Below, piece by piece: positions 1 through 11,563 of a stretch of 64,000 nucleotides of DNA. This DNA is from Oxytricha trifallax. Its lineage: Eukaryota; Ciliophora; Spirotrichea; Sporadotrichida; Oxytrichidae. Under the pieces are notes generated by a model, which was given only the letters and a program-made list of their open reading frames with translations, did no database searches and was not told where the DNA came from. How positions within the stretch are numbered: the first letter of the stretch is position 1; each line of letters opens with the position of its first letter. The stretch spans positions 154,316 to 218,315 of the forward strand of contig ARYC01000049.1 in the NCBI GenBank assembly GCA_000711775.1, in the 5' to 3' direction. The position numbers and the translations under genes were made by a program.

Positions 1-689
1 TTGTTGACTTATTTCATTACTAAGAGTTTGATAGTAAATAATAGAGTTTAGTAGACTTCGGGAGACTTAGCATAATTTAGTATATTTTGGTAGATTTTTG
101 AAGATTTTTAAATCTGATAAGTTAACAAATATTTTAAGTTTAACAACTAAGAAATAATAATGTGGCTTAAATTAAATCCTGATTTCACTCATGAATTCTA
201 TATAAGGTAAACAAGAAAAGAAGTCAATATAAGGTTAACAAGAAAAGATCATATAGCTATTATTACTAACTTTTAAGCTACAAAGATTAGTATATTCATA
301 GTCTATTAAAGAGGAAAAATATTAATGATTTAAAATAAATTTAACAAGCTAAATTTTTAATGGAAGCAAACTTGATGAATTGAAAAAAGAGGAGACTTAG
401 AATAATATATTTGAGTACATTAAGAAATAAAAAATTATAGAGAAAAAACCTTTAAAAATCTGAAAATAAAACTCCAGAAAAGTTTTGTTTAAGTCTGATT
501 AATACCCGTAAAAACTTGTTGATAGCATCATTATTTAATAAAAAAAAATAGTAAACTTAATTCTCCTGGAAAAATGACATTCAAATATAATATAGGTTGG
601 TTTTAAAAAATCCCCAGTATTAATTTCTGTAAAGCATTAAATAATGATAAAAATATAATATAGTATAATTTAAACCAAAAAGAATAATT

Positions 690-2863
690 TAAATTAACCC
701 TTAGATATTGACATTGTTTAAAGTGATAAAAATTTTAACTAATCAGAAAAGGATAAACAAGATATTAAGTTAACTAAATTTTATATTGAATACTTGATCT
801 CCAACCAGAAATAAACAGAGAATAAAAAATCTATAATCCTATAAGATGGAACTTCTCCAAACTCAGATAAAAAAAACTGAAACAAATAACAAAAAATGAC
901 AAATTATATGTTGAAGGATATGTATGACAGATTATTGATCTATGTTCATGAAGTTATAGAAACACAAGTATTTATAAAACTTAATTAAAAAAATGAAAAA
1001 AATTAGAAAGAATATATGATTTAGGCTGACTAGACAAAATAACAGGCAAGAGAAAGAAAAGAGGAAATTTTAGATATTTTCAAGTTATTTTATGATGTCA
1101 AGAAGATTTCTCCTAATATTAGAATTGCTTCACAAGAGCCGCTTGCAAATCATACCAAAAGAGTTTAATAGCTTAATTAAATTTTTATTAAAAAAATTGA
1201 TGAGACTTTAGCTCTGCTTAATTATAAATAGTGACAATATATTAAATCCAAAAAAATAACTTTAAAAACACTAATTGCTAATTAATTTATAAATAACTAA
1301 GAAACCAAAAATGTATAAAATTCAGTTGATTAAATAAACAAAAATCAAAAATAAAATTTTTAAATGGTCATTGAAAACATTTAAACTACTCTTAGCAATA
1401 TTTAAATAGTGAACTCAAGAGTCACCGTTCTTGAAAAGTAAGAATTAAAAAATTAAGGCAACTAGATCAATTTATAGCAAACTTAAACTTCTCAATAAGC
1501 TAAAAATTTAAATAAATCTAAGGGAAACTTTTGTAAATTTTATAGCTTGAATTTGCAATTAAAGAATATGCAGACTATGTACAGATTTGGGTAATGGCCC
1601 CCAGGGCGGGGCAACATAAAAATTTTTTCTCAAAATTTTTATGTTATCTATATGCCATAAAAAACTCATAATAATTTATTATAAATTCTTAAATATGTCT
1701 TTTATTTTATTTGAATTAGAAATTTTTACACACTAATTTCAAGCATCTTTTAATATTAGCTTAAATAAAAAGAATAGATTATAGTTAATTTTAAGAATAT
1801 TCTAATAAATATTTCATGAATTTATTCAATATTCTCCTTTTAATTTTATGATTCTTGCATTGAGAGTGGGTTATTTTTTAAATTATGCTTTTGTAATAAT
1901 GTTAAGATTATATTTTCCGCTTTTGTGAGATAAATAACAACTCTCAATGCAAGAATCATAAAATTAAAAGGAGAATATTGAATAAATTCATGAAATATTT
2001 ATTAGAATATTCTTAAAATTAACTATAATCTATTCTTTTTATTTAAGCTAATATTAAAAGATGCTTGAAATTAGTGTGTAAAAATTTCTAATTCAAATAA
2101 AATAAAAGACATATTTAAGAATTTATAATAAATTATTATGAGTTTTTTATGGCATATAGATAACATAAAAATTTTGAGAAAAAATTTTTATGTTGCCCCG
2201 CCCTGGGGGCTATTACCCACAGATTTAATTAAAAGACGACTAAGTGAGATTTATAATAATTGAAGGCAAGAAATCTTTTTTGATAAAATCTCCACAAAGA
2301 TTTACTCAAATCAGGGGTAACTAATTCAATGAAACAATAGTTATTATCTTACTTTATTACAAATATATTGTAACTTACTTTCTTACTTAAATGATCATTG
2401 ATTTCGTGAGCATCTTGGGGTTTGGTAAGAAACAAATATTTAAAAAATATATGCTTAATCAATTTTAGGCAGATAAAATTACATTAATTATAGGAAATCA
2501 ATAATTTAAAGTGAAATTAATTAGAATTAATCAAAAATTGAAAAAAAAATGTCTGAAAAAAGATGCCAAGTCAATCACAATAAATATAAATTACAAAAAA
2601 AGTATCTAAATTATTTCTATTATAGCAAGCATGCAGGTAAGACTAAGAGTGGCAGCTGACAGAAATTTCACAAAGGGACAATAATACAAGGCACAGAAGA
2701 AGAATGATTAAGATTAAACAACAAATGATATGTAGTGTATTTTAACACAGTAACTGTTCTAGATTTTAAGTTTTGCAAATCACAATAAGTATTCCTATTC
2801 ATTTATTTAATTCTCGTTTCAACTTAAACTTTTTCACTTATATTTCATGAATACTTATAATGA
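690..2863 (+). CDS. Coiled-coil-rich unknown protein gene split by a 630-bp element
   Basis: I do not recognise this gene. With TAA/TAG read as Gln and TGA as Trp, one frame stays sensible from about 690 to 1588, rich in K, E, Q and N as in a coiled-coil protein. It is broken at 1589 by an inverted-repeat element and resumes at 2227 in the same frame once the element and one 8-bp target copy are removed. A likely 41-nt intron (about 2352-2392) then leads to an exon containing ILGFGKKQIF and KITLIIGNQ. A likely 56-nt intron near 2570-2625 leads to a stretch containing GSWQKFHK and NNKWYVVYF, where each of these Trp-bearing stretches uses TGA. The first in-frame TGA taken as a stop is at 2861. 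Start and introns are inferred. Confidence 0.5.
1589..2218. mobile_element. 630-bp inverted-repeat (MITE-like) element with 8-bp target duplication
   Basis: The element starts GGGTAATGGCCCCCAGGG and ends with the reverse complement of nearly the same sequence (one mismatch in the first 20 bases). The two arms are about 285 bp each and pair almost perfectly around a 60-bp spacer. It is flanked by ACAGATTT on both sides (1581-1588 and 2219-2226), an 8-bp target site duplication. An 8-bp duplication fits hAT, P or Merlin superfamilies; the GG start favours Merlin. It codes for nothing obvious and sits inside a reading frame. Confidence 0.88.
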
Positions 2864-3260
2864 TGATAGGTATATTAAAGAAAATTAAACTTATTGGAAT
2901 AGACTGGATGAATTACAACAATATATATATTAAAGAATCTGTTAATTAAAATAAAATGACTGTGTTTGCTATATAAATTGTGAAAGTATACTTATATGTA
3001 GAGACATATAATCTTGTTAGAGGGAAATATTCTACCAAATAATGAAAAATACTCTTCAATGTATAACTGAAATAAATGCCTTACATAAAGAAAAACAAAT
3101 TTATTCAGACCCTTGAAGACATACAAGAACTCATGTTCTTTATTTAAAATTAGATAATGGGCTTTTTTTTATAAGAAACAGAAATGTCGCCTGAAAAATG
3201 AAGCTCATTCAATAGAATGAGCATATAATTGCTTTCTAAACCCCATAACTCGTTTCTTGA
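2847..3260 (+). CDS. Unknown protein ORF
   Basis: Single frame of about 138 codons starting MNTYNDDRYIKEN and stopping at TGA 3258-3260, with TAA/TAG as Gln and one or two TGA as Trp (for example in YSDPWRHTRTH). The start overlaps the tail of the previous gene by a few bases in another frame, so this may be a further exon of that gene rather than a separate one. Cys-rich in the middle (CVCYINCE). No family recognised. Confidence 0.4.
3206..3225. repeat. Short perfect hairpin
   Basis: GCTCATTC, four-base loop, GAATGAGC: an 8-bp perfect stem near the 3' end of the preceding ORF. Could be chance within coding sequence. Confidence 0.4.
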
Positions 3261-3701
3261 TCATGAATTATTTAAATGCTTCCATTTTTAATTCACCTTA
3301 CTAAAAATATCTTTCACAATACCTCATTTATGCAAATCTTACAAAGTCTATATTAGGTTACTTGATCCCCTCAGGAGGTTGCTAGATTTCTGAGATGCAT
3401 TATTTGTTGTAAGAATGTATCAAATACCTACATCGAGAGGTTTTTATTTTATATTATTAACATTGCTTGGTTAATAAAATATCACATACTACAAATTATT
3501 ATTGCTTAGTGATAAAATTCTGATTATATAAAAGATACTTTGATGATGCAAGAGTTACTCAGATTTCAAGTCTATCAACAAACTAGAAAATAATTCTTTT
3601 AAGTGCTGTTTTATAAAAATAATTTATAGTTGATTTATTGCAAATGCTGTATACTATTAATCAAATCATAAATTTTATCCTCATTAATGAGATTATATTT
3701 A

Positions 3702-3865
3702 CATTACCACTTTATAAGCAAGTCCTAGGAGAAGAAATATGATGACCCCCCAAATTCCTAGGATACTAAAGAAGCCAATGATTACCTAAGTAAATAAATA
3801 TTATATTGTATAATAGTGTAAAGTAAGTTAGATATATTCACCTTCACTTAATGAGTAAATCTTAA
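3702..3865 (-). CDS. Small membrane protein exons, possibly ribonuclease kappa / V-ATPase f subunit-like
   Basis: Read on the minus strand, an exon ending about 3842 (ending HQVK) is joined over a 56-nt intron (3786-3841, GTGAAT...TTAG) to an exon reading VIIGFFSILGIWGVIIF and on through a hydrophobic helix. The SILGIWGVI core with flanking small and aliphatic residues resembles the first membrane helix of RNASEK (GIVLSAWGVIM in animals, from memory). The upstream and downstream exons are not resolved, so only a fragment is annotated and the family assignment is tentative. Any short membrane protein could look like this. Confidence 0.3.
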
Positions 3866-4299
3866 GTTTTCTTTATGATTATATAAAAAAGTAAGTCTTA
3901 ACTATAATTGTTATATGTAAATTTACTTTTTAATTTCTATGATTGAATCTTTATGCAGTTTGCATAACTCCTATGTCATAATCTAAACTTATAGTAGGGT
4001 TTATATTAAATATTAAGTTTATCTATTTTTTATCTAATTTTTTTAATTAATTTAGATTTAGAGCTTATATAGACGATAATCGGGCCAAGATCACAACAAA
4101 TGGCTAGTCATTAAAAAAATCTTAATATTTTTTTATATATTTTTCAAATTGGCTTCTCTAGAATTAATAATTTATAATAGGAAATTGAAAATTATTTCAA
4201 GTACTTAATAATTTAATAAGTATTCTTGTAGATTAGGTGCATTTGTAAGTACAGAGCTCTCATAAAATGTAATATCACAAATTGTTTATCTTTGAATTT

Positions 4300-4485
4300 G
4301 TCATTTAGTTATGCAAAATGGTAAGACCACAAGTTACACCAAGTATCACAAGATAGGCGCTTCGTAGATTCATGCTTGGAAGGGGACAAAGAAGACTCTA
4401 CAAATATTGATGAAGAAGACGATGATGATGATGATGATGATGGTAATGATGAAGAAGAAGAAAATGAAACAATTTTAAAGGTATT
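4300..4485 (+). CDS. Exon with long Asp/Glu tract
   Basis: One frame reads through DSCLEGDKEDSTNIDEED into a run of about eight Asp, then GNDEEEENETILK. It is followed directly by a GT...AG stretch of 25 bases made of ATT repeats that could be an intron. A similar acidic locus with matching flanks lies at 56395-56515. Another frame just upstream reads TPSITRQALRRF, faintly like the ITKPAIRRL part of histone H4, but it is out of frame with the acidic tract. Function unknown. Confidence 0.35.
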
Positions 4486-4764
4486 ATTATTATTATTTTT
4501 ATTAGTATAATAAGTATCCTACTTAATGTTAATCTAATAATTAATAATTTAAAATTTAATATTACAAATCACAATTAACTTGTTTGAGTTGTGGTGTCGT
4601 AGTTAAATAACATCCTAATTACTTCTAATTTAAATTTTAAAATAAATTTTTTAAATCAAAACCTTTTCTTAAAACATTAAAATACTCATAATCTACATAC
4701 TCACTCATCTAAACTTTTTACCGAAGCTACTACATCCCTTTCGAATATTATTTTTTGGCAAAAT

Positions 4765-5020
4765 TTTATTAATTTTGACAACTGAGAGCAGTAGTTTGAA
4801 TAAGATCAGTAATATGTCTCGAATTTTGTGAGAGACCCTTGACTGGGTCGAACATCACTGACTTTGCTTTATAGAACTTCACAATATCTTTTGTCTATCC
4901 ATTTGTACCAACTGATTCTAGTGCGATGAGTAATTACCCCATCCTTTGGATGAAAGACTCCATTTTTTGTGAACTTCATCTATTCATACTATTCCACTTC
5001 TTTATTAAAGCTGTAAACTA
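4765..5020 (-). CDS. Unknown protein exon
   Basis: Minus-strand frame with clearly protein-like content: KFTKNGVFHPKDGVITHRT, then SWYKWIDKRYCEV and SKLIK. It contains two TGG Trp and one TGA Trp. The complementary strand is pyrimidine-rich, which supports this strand as coding. Upstream it probably continues through an intron near 5020-5060. No family recognised. Confidence 0.45.
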
Positions 5021-5955
5021 TTAATAAACTCTTGTGCCAATTCTTTCTTTAGTTACTATAGAATTATTAATTCCACTTTCTTGTATCAAGTGCAATTAAC
5101 AAATTTCTTTTTAATAAATGATTTAATTAATATTCTAACATCAACATAGCTATAAAAATTATAAAATTAATTTTTTAATAGTATGTTTAAACATAATGAT
5201 AAAAAAAGAAGGTGAAAGTGCGGATTTATTTTACTTTTGCCCTAATTTAGTTTTTGAAATATTTTTACTAATATCCTATATATTAAAGTTCAAAAGTTTT
5301 CAATTCTATTTTTATCTATTAATATTTTAAATAATCATTTTTGTTACATTCAGAATTTTGAATATTAGTTCATTTTAATTATTTCTGATCGGTATAATAT
5401 TATAATTAAGTAAAATAACTTTATGGACCTTAACTAAATATTTTTGGAAAAAAAAAATCATGATTCACTATCATCATAATAAATAGAACAGAAATTATTT
5501 TAAAGTAACTTTCTTATTGTAAAAAATTAACTTCATCCATAACCATATATATTAATTAGCTTAATTAATACAATCTCAATCATCACAGAGATTAATCAAA
5601 ATTAATAATAAAGCAATATATAAATAAAAATGGTAGTAAATTACGATATAAATAGCGTACTTTTCATTACTCGTCAACTTATCTAATACTTTTGTCTATT
5701 AGAATATGAATAATTGAATTGATTGGTAATTTGAACATTAATTTAATTAAGATATCGCAAAATCTATATTTCTACATTTCACTTAAAAGAATGTAAAAAA
5801 TTAGGAGATTGAAAAATAAATCAATCAAAGTGCATTTTATTTAGTTGAAAAAGCTGTATATATTGAACTTAGAGAATTGACAGTGAAAAGTGATTAATTA
5901 AAGCATGTTTAATAGCTGCTAATAATAATGCATAGAGATAGAGAGCATTATACTA
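5020..5955. other. AT-rich stretch without a clear gene
   Basis: Mostly long A and T runs. I see no convincing exon, repeat pair or RNA gene here. It may hold introns or untranslated parts of the flanking minus-strand genes. Confidence 0.4.
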
Positions 5956-5959
5956 TGGT

Positions 5960-6790
5960 TTTATGAATGCCTGATCTTTTATATCAGCAGGTCTTGGTCT
6001 TAACTGTCAATGTTGGTGAGGTGAAGTTGACCAATTCACTAACGTATTTGAAGAATACAGCTCCAAGATTTTTTTACTTGTCCTCTGAAGAGAGGAAGCT
6101 ATAGCTGTACGTTTATGGGAGGTTATCCAAAACTGTTCAAAGAGATATTTTCTTGAACATGGCTGCTTGACTTGCAAGCTTAGCAACAATTACAGCAATT
6201 ATTGTTAGGTTATTAGATACTCTGGGGAACATTATTGTTAGAACTGATCATAGTATTTTTCATCAATATATAGGCTGAATCTATTCTTATGTTGGAGGAA
6301 ATCTCTATAGATACAGTAGTTTTCCTTAGAGTATACCTAAAGGCTGCTCAAGAATTATACTGCTGCTTCAGAGTTTTCGCTAAAATCGTGTTGATTCATG
6401 TATCGATAGTAATGGTGAACTTTAAACTTGACTAAAGCTCTTATGTCGAAGGCTTGCATTAACTCTACGAGTCTTCATAGATTCATTTTTGCGTTGAATT
6501 TAATGTTGAAGTCTTCTAATATGGACTTGAACTAGGCTGGATTGAATTTAGAGTTAGTGTATTCACTTGAGATGAAAATCTTGTGTGATGTAAGCAGAGG
6601 CCTCAGTGCGGGCAACCAATCAGGTATTTCTGTCATTGGAGTTTTTATAAATAAGGTAGGTTCAGGTACCAGTGTTAAAGTTTGAGAAGGTATTTCCAAA
6701 GTCTAAGAGGGTGTCTGCTTTAATTACAGTTTGTTCAATGGCTATAACGCTCAAGTGTACGAAGATGTTTTTCATCTTTTAACTTATAAC
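5960..6790 (-). CDS. Unknown protein, about 270 codons in one frame
   Basis: Minus-strand frame open from about 6790 to 5960 with TAA/TAG as Gln. It contains PSQTLTLVPEPTLFIKTP, TEIPDWLPALRPLL, FKVHHYYRYMNQHDF and FSLYIDEKYYDQF, a normal globular composition with few low-complexity runs. TGA appears as Trp once in MNLWRLVELM. The N-terminus is not fixed: an ATG at about 6778 lies in another frame. No domain recognised. Confidence 0.55.
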
Positions 6791-6799
6791 TAAAACCTT

Positions 6800-7985
6800 A
6801 ATATTTAAAGTGCTATATTTATTTTCAAATTCAAGTTAATAAACAACTTACTTATCACAAAAAAATTTACTCTTTTATTAAAATTAAGCTTATTCTTTTT
6901 TAATGACATCTGTTAAATATATTTATCAGTTAGAATATGGTAGAGTAGATATTGCTTTAATTTTAATGAAGATAAATAATAAAAACCTCATTAAGCTTTT
7001 CATGATATTATAAGCATGCTTTACTATTTATTGCGAGATATTTTAAGTAAAATAACTTTATTAAGAGAGCGATTATAAATCAATCAGTTAACTAAGTAAG
7101 CCATTAATTAAGCATCCCTATCTTAATTGAAGCAAAAGACTTTTCATGGGTCTGTGATTAACGTTGTCTATGGTCTCAATCAACTTATTGTTTCTTTTTA
7201 ATAAGTAACATCTATCCAACATTACCCACTATAATTGTACTTTTCTTTGTTTGGATTACCTTATATAACACATCTTATTCATGTATAAAATTACAATTGC
7301 AGCCTTACTTTATAATTAAGTTGTCTTAAGTCTTAATAATAAGCCTTTATTTTTGATGCTTGAAGTCTTAAGAAGCTGTATATTTTTAAATCTTAAATCA
7401 TTACTGTAATTATTAATGACTAATATCTCAAACTTATAAAGCTTAGCGGCATTCTATCGGAGAAACTGAATTAAATGTTGTTTGACAAAAAGTCGGAGTA
7501 AAATATTTACAAAACTGATAGTAGTTATTGGCATTTTGATTTCAAATCTATTATTGTCTTTTCAAAAAATTAAAATAAACAAAAACTTTTGATAAAATAG
7601 ATCATTATGATAGAATTGGGTCCGAGAATGAGCAGACAGGCATGATACACTTACTGTTGGAGAATATTTGTCACGAAATTAAGTTATATTTAATTATAAT
7701 TTGTTAACAATTGCAATTTTAATATTATTAATTTAAATTATCTTAATTAAACTTCCTAATAGCGGGCTCTATAAATGCTGAACCTAAAAAATCTTGAGAA
7801 ATTATATATTACCATAATAAGGGAAATGATCTTCTTTATATGCCTGAATAAAAAATTAATACTAAAATAAATCACAAAAAAGTGCTGTCTAGTACAAATC
7901 TTTAAGCCGGCCGTCTGTAGTAGATAAATGCAAAAAATGAGATCTTGAAAATTAACCATCCTAAACTAAAAGAGTAGTAGCTAAG
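6800..7985. other. AT-rich intergenic stretch
   Basis: No frame on either strand gives a long believable protein, and I see no inverted repeat longer than chance. Confidence 0.35.
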
Positions 7986-8059
7986 GAATAAGGGAGCTCA
8001 ATTCCCTTTATTGGTAGACAAAGCAAAGTTTACCCTCCCACACCATAACTAGGAGTAGG

Positions 8060-10526
8060 TATCTGCCGAGATTTTCATCAAATTTATCTTTAATAAAACC
8101 GCTTATAGACTGGCAAAATCAGTTCAGGACATCGAAATTGGATCTTACAACGGTTGATCAACTATTAATTGCAAAATCCAAAACCTGTAATAACGATAGG
8201 CATCAAGCAAACAATATATACAAATGAAGGTTAGCTAGAAACTCTAAACTCAAAAGTTAATTATGGAGAAAAAATCTGAAACTAGCTTTATTTATTTAAG
8301 TGAGTATATGATCCTCAAGCCTAATGAGAAGCAAGAATATTTCTTGGAATAGCCAAAGTCTTCTAAAATTGTATGTATAATTTGACAGCTGCACGCCCAG
8401 AAAAACTTTCGATAACTTAACTTTAATAATTCATTAGTTAAACTAGATAACTCTAGCAAGCCTTCACATCAATGCAATACTTAGCCAAGATAAAATTGTT
8501 TTAGGTGATTTTAGCAATTAATCAACTTTTATAAGTTCCTTATAAACATATTAATATTTATAAATTTTTAGGTGATCTACTGCATTTTGGATATTTTGGG
8601 ATAAAGTACATTAATTATATTTATTGAAAATAATTAAATTTAAATGCTTTAAATAAATACAGCACATTTTTTCCATTTAAAAACAAAATATTTTTTTAAT
8701 AAAATTAGTAAATAAGATTATTAGAAAATAAAATGAATTAAAATGGATAACTTTAAGGATTGTTACTTAATACAGCAACTTAATTATTTTACTAACTCTG
8801 ATGATATAAAAAATAATTATTAATTGTTTTTAATAGGAAAAAATGTGCTCTATTTATTTAAAGCATTTAAATTTAATTATTTTTAATAAATATAATTAAT
8901 GTACTTTATCCCAAAATATCCAAAATGCAGCAGAGCACCTAAAAATTTATAAATATTAATATATTTATAAGGAACTTATAAAAGTTGATTAATTGATAAA
9001 AATCACATAAAACAATTTTACTTGGCTAAGTATTTGTTTTATCTTTAATTTACTGTCACCATAAGATTATTGAGATTGATGATGAGCTGCTTAAAAGTTG
9101 TCTATTCATTCCACGCTCAAATGCTTAATATTGAGAAAGCATAAGGGCTTGCTAAATACATCCTAATAAATGAGCCAAACAGCTTATTTAAGCTAGAGGA
9201 TTAGCTTTAACGGCTCGACAATACAAATATATGTATAATACCATTTATTAAAGGAAAATTTTAGCAATTAAAAATTGATTTTTAGGCATTTAGACTCTTT
9301 CCCAATACTAATACTCTTCTTTGTATTATAAAGCCTTTCATTCAGATTCTAAAGGAGGATCAAGGATTGCGTTTGATAAGAAAAAAGAGAATGATTGCTG
9401 TTTGAGATTTTATTCAAATATTTGCTCTCTCAAGTCCTTCATCCTATAAAAAGCTTGATACTTTTATTCGAAAAATGAGTAAAATATTTGTTCAAAAGTG
9501 GGGCTGGATTTTAATGAATATAATGATTTCGTTCTTTATCTATAGCAGATTTCTTAAGAGCTCAAGTAACGAAATCGGCTTTTGATATCTAAACTTGATG
9601 AAATTTAAGAATTGTTGAAAATTCTGTCTTTTATTTACATTGAGAAAGGAGTAAGGAATAAATTAAAAGTAATATAAGATTGTTTAAGGGCTGATTTTTA
9701 CAAAGTTGAATTAACTTATTAATATACCTAAAAAAAACAAATTATTTAAATAGAGCACTTCAAAAAAGCTTTTGTCTAGCACAAAGATACTAACCTAAAT
9801 TCTGATTTAGATGGTAAAAATTCAAAAATAAATAAGTGACTGATAATATAGTTAAAATATAATTCATAACGAGTAGCTGCTTCAAGATTATACAATAATT
9901 GATTATTTAAAATTAATGAAATGTAGGCTATGTTATAATTTTTATAAATTGAATAATACAAAATGAAGTAAAAGAATAAAATCATTAAAGATAAGGTGGT
10001 TGTTATTTTTATTCAAATATAATTATTAGATTGATAAGTTAAAAGAACTCATATGCCAGTAAGTTGAAAATATTCATATTACACAATCCACAACTTATTA
10101 CCAAAAAATAATTAAGATTTGTTGATATGCTTGTATAGGCTTAGTAATGAAGTTGTCCATTCTCCAATCTTTTGGTCGAGATTTAAAGTTATCAGTAGTG
10201 TATGCAGTCAAGGCATTAATGTAGATTTAAAAACCGCCTTGACCACCTAATATGAGCTGGAACGGAGAAGCAGTCCATTGAAATTCCTTTGTAGTCTTTA
10301 GGTATTCTCTATAGGAAATGCTACTGTAGTACAGAGATTTCCACTAATGAGCTACAGAACAGGCAGCATGAACAATATGGGCTCAGCCAACATGTCAAGC
10401 ATGGGTGATGAGGAACAATTAAACATGGGAAACGTGGGTTGAAACTACACAAATGACACTACACCCATCCAAAATAAGCAACTGTACATATATGCAAGGT
10501 GGTAATCAGAGAGAATTCTATAATGA
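8060..10526 (+). CDS. Unknown multi-exon gene carrying a fold-back insertion
   Basis: From 8060 a single frame reads EIFIKFIFNKTAYRLAKSV and KPNEKQEYFLEQPKSSKIV, and stays good to about 8473, where a fold-back element begins. Beyond the element, from about 9070, one frame reads KSCLFIPRSNAQYWES, HPNKWAKQLIQARGLAL, FVLYLQQISQELKQRNRLL and KLDEIQELLKILSF. It then passes probable introns into a last exon (from about 10137) reading NVDLKTALTTQYELERRSS and a Met/Gly/Ser-rich tail (SMNNMGSANMSSMGDEE). It ends at TAA TGA, 10521-10526. Two TGA codons are read as Trp. The exon junction across the insertion is not resolved. Family unknown. Confidence 0.5.
8474..9040. mobile_element. Fold-back inverted-repeat element, about 560 bp
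   Basis: The left arm starting AATACTTAGCCAAG and running about 200 bp is matched in inverted orientation at about 8837-9034, ending CTTGGCTAAGTATT. Arms are about 90 percent or more identical, with a 160-bp AT-rich spacer. TA dinucleotides border both ends. It lies inside a protein-coding gene. No coding capacity is seen in it. Confidence 0.75.
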
Positions 10527-10529
10527 ATA

Positions 10530-11555
10530 AATATATAGTCATTAAAAAAACATCATAAATAAAGCATGATGAATTTCACATATTAAAATAATATCGGTTG
10601 AGTTGAATTGTTGATTAATCATAATATTTACTTTTGTTCATTGATTTTATTCTTTTAATTAAAAATTAGTTAATCTTTAAAGATTGTTAAAAATTATAAA
10701 TAAAATCTAATAAAACATTAATAATTCGTGTTGAGATGGAATATAAAAGAGAATTAATTTTTAGTACATTTTATTAATAAATCTTTAATTTTTAAGAAAA
10801 ATAGTTCCTTTTTCAAACATAGACAATTAATAAAAAATTAATTATAGAACTTTAGAGCAATCATACTTTAAAATGAAGTAAAAAATAATTGATTAAAAAT
10901 AACAAATTAAAACCAAAATAATCTAAATTTTTGCTAATATCAATTCTCATTTACTCAAGTTTAATAAATATTATTTTTTCTTCGAAAAATATATATTTTT
11001 TAAGTATTTATTTATAAAAGATGTAGAATTAAAATTTAATTAAACATATAAATGTAATGCAATCGAAAAATGCTCTGCATCTTTACTCGGTTGCCTTACA
11101 TTTATTATTACTTTTAATAAAAAATTAGTTTAGACGTTTAATTATTATAATATATTAAGTTATTACTTAATTTATTTCTTTAACTACCTGAATATTTGAC
11201 ATTGTTACCACTTATAATAGTTTTTAAAAGATGCTAGCCTATCAGCTTTTAACTAAACCAAGTAATTTTATAGACTTTAGTAGATTATTTAATTTCAGTT
11301 GCTTGTATTGCAAAAGCTCTGTATTTGTTTCCTTCATGGAGAAAATACTTAATTTTCATTTATAAACTTTGGAGTTGGGAATGGTAATACCTTGCTATGT
11401 TCACTATGGCTTCCCTTAAATTGAAAATTCTATAATAAATTGTTTTTATTCTTCGCAAAATGAGTATTTACTCTTAATAGATGAAGAAGTTTAACGACAA
11501 CATCAGCGTCTTAGCCTTAATTTCAATGTCAAATAATATAAAAACAAAATTGGAG
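10530..11555. other. AT-rich intergenic stretch with one hairpin
   Basis: Apart from the hairpin at 11050-11103 I see long A/T runs and no supported gene. The last 250 bases may include upstream exons of the next ORF. Confidence 0.35.
11050..11103. ncRNA. Long imperfect hairpin, possible structured RNA
   Basis: AAATGTAA pairs with TTACATTT, then GCAA with TTGC and CGA with TCG, around a 25-base loop that can itself fold (TGCTCTGCA). It sits in AT-rich DNA between genes. A small RNA or a degenerate repeat are both possible. Confidence 0.25.
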
Positions 11556-11563
11556 TATACTAA

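Noticed and set aside
575-600. Resemblance of ATAGGTTGGTTTTA to the Tetrahymena chromosome breakage sequence
   Set aside because: The 15-bp Tetrahymena motif is not matched exactly (extra base and wrong left half), and the code used here is not that of Tetrahymena.
10200-10440. Minus-strand frame with REYLKTTKEFQW and FKSRPKDWRMDNF
   Set aside because: It reads well, but the plus frame continues in phase for over 100 codons from an exon start to a Met/Gly/Ser-rich tail and a double stop. I kept the plus strand, noting the minus as the alternative.
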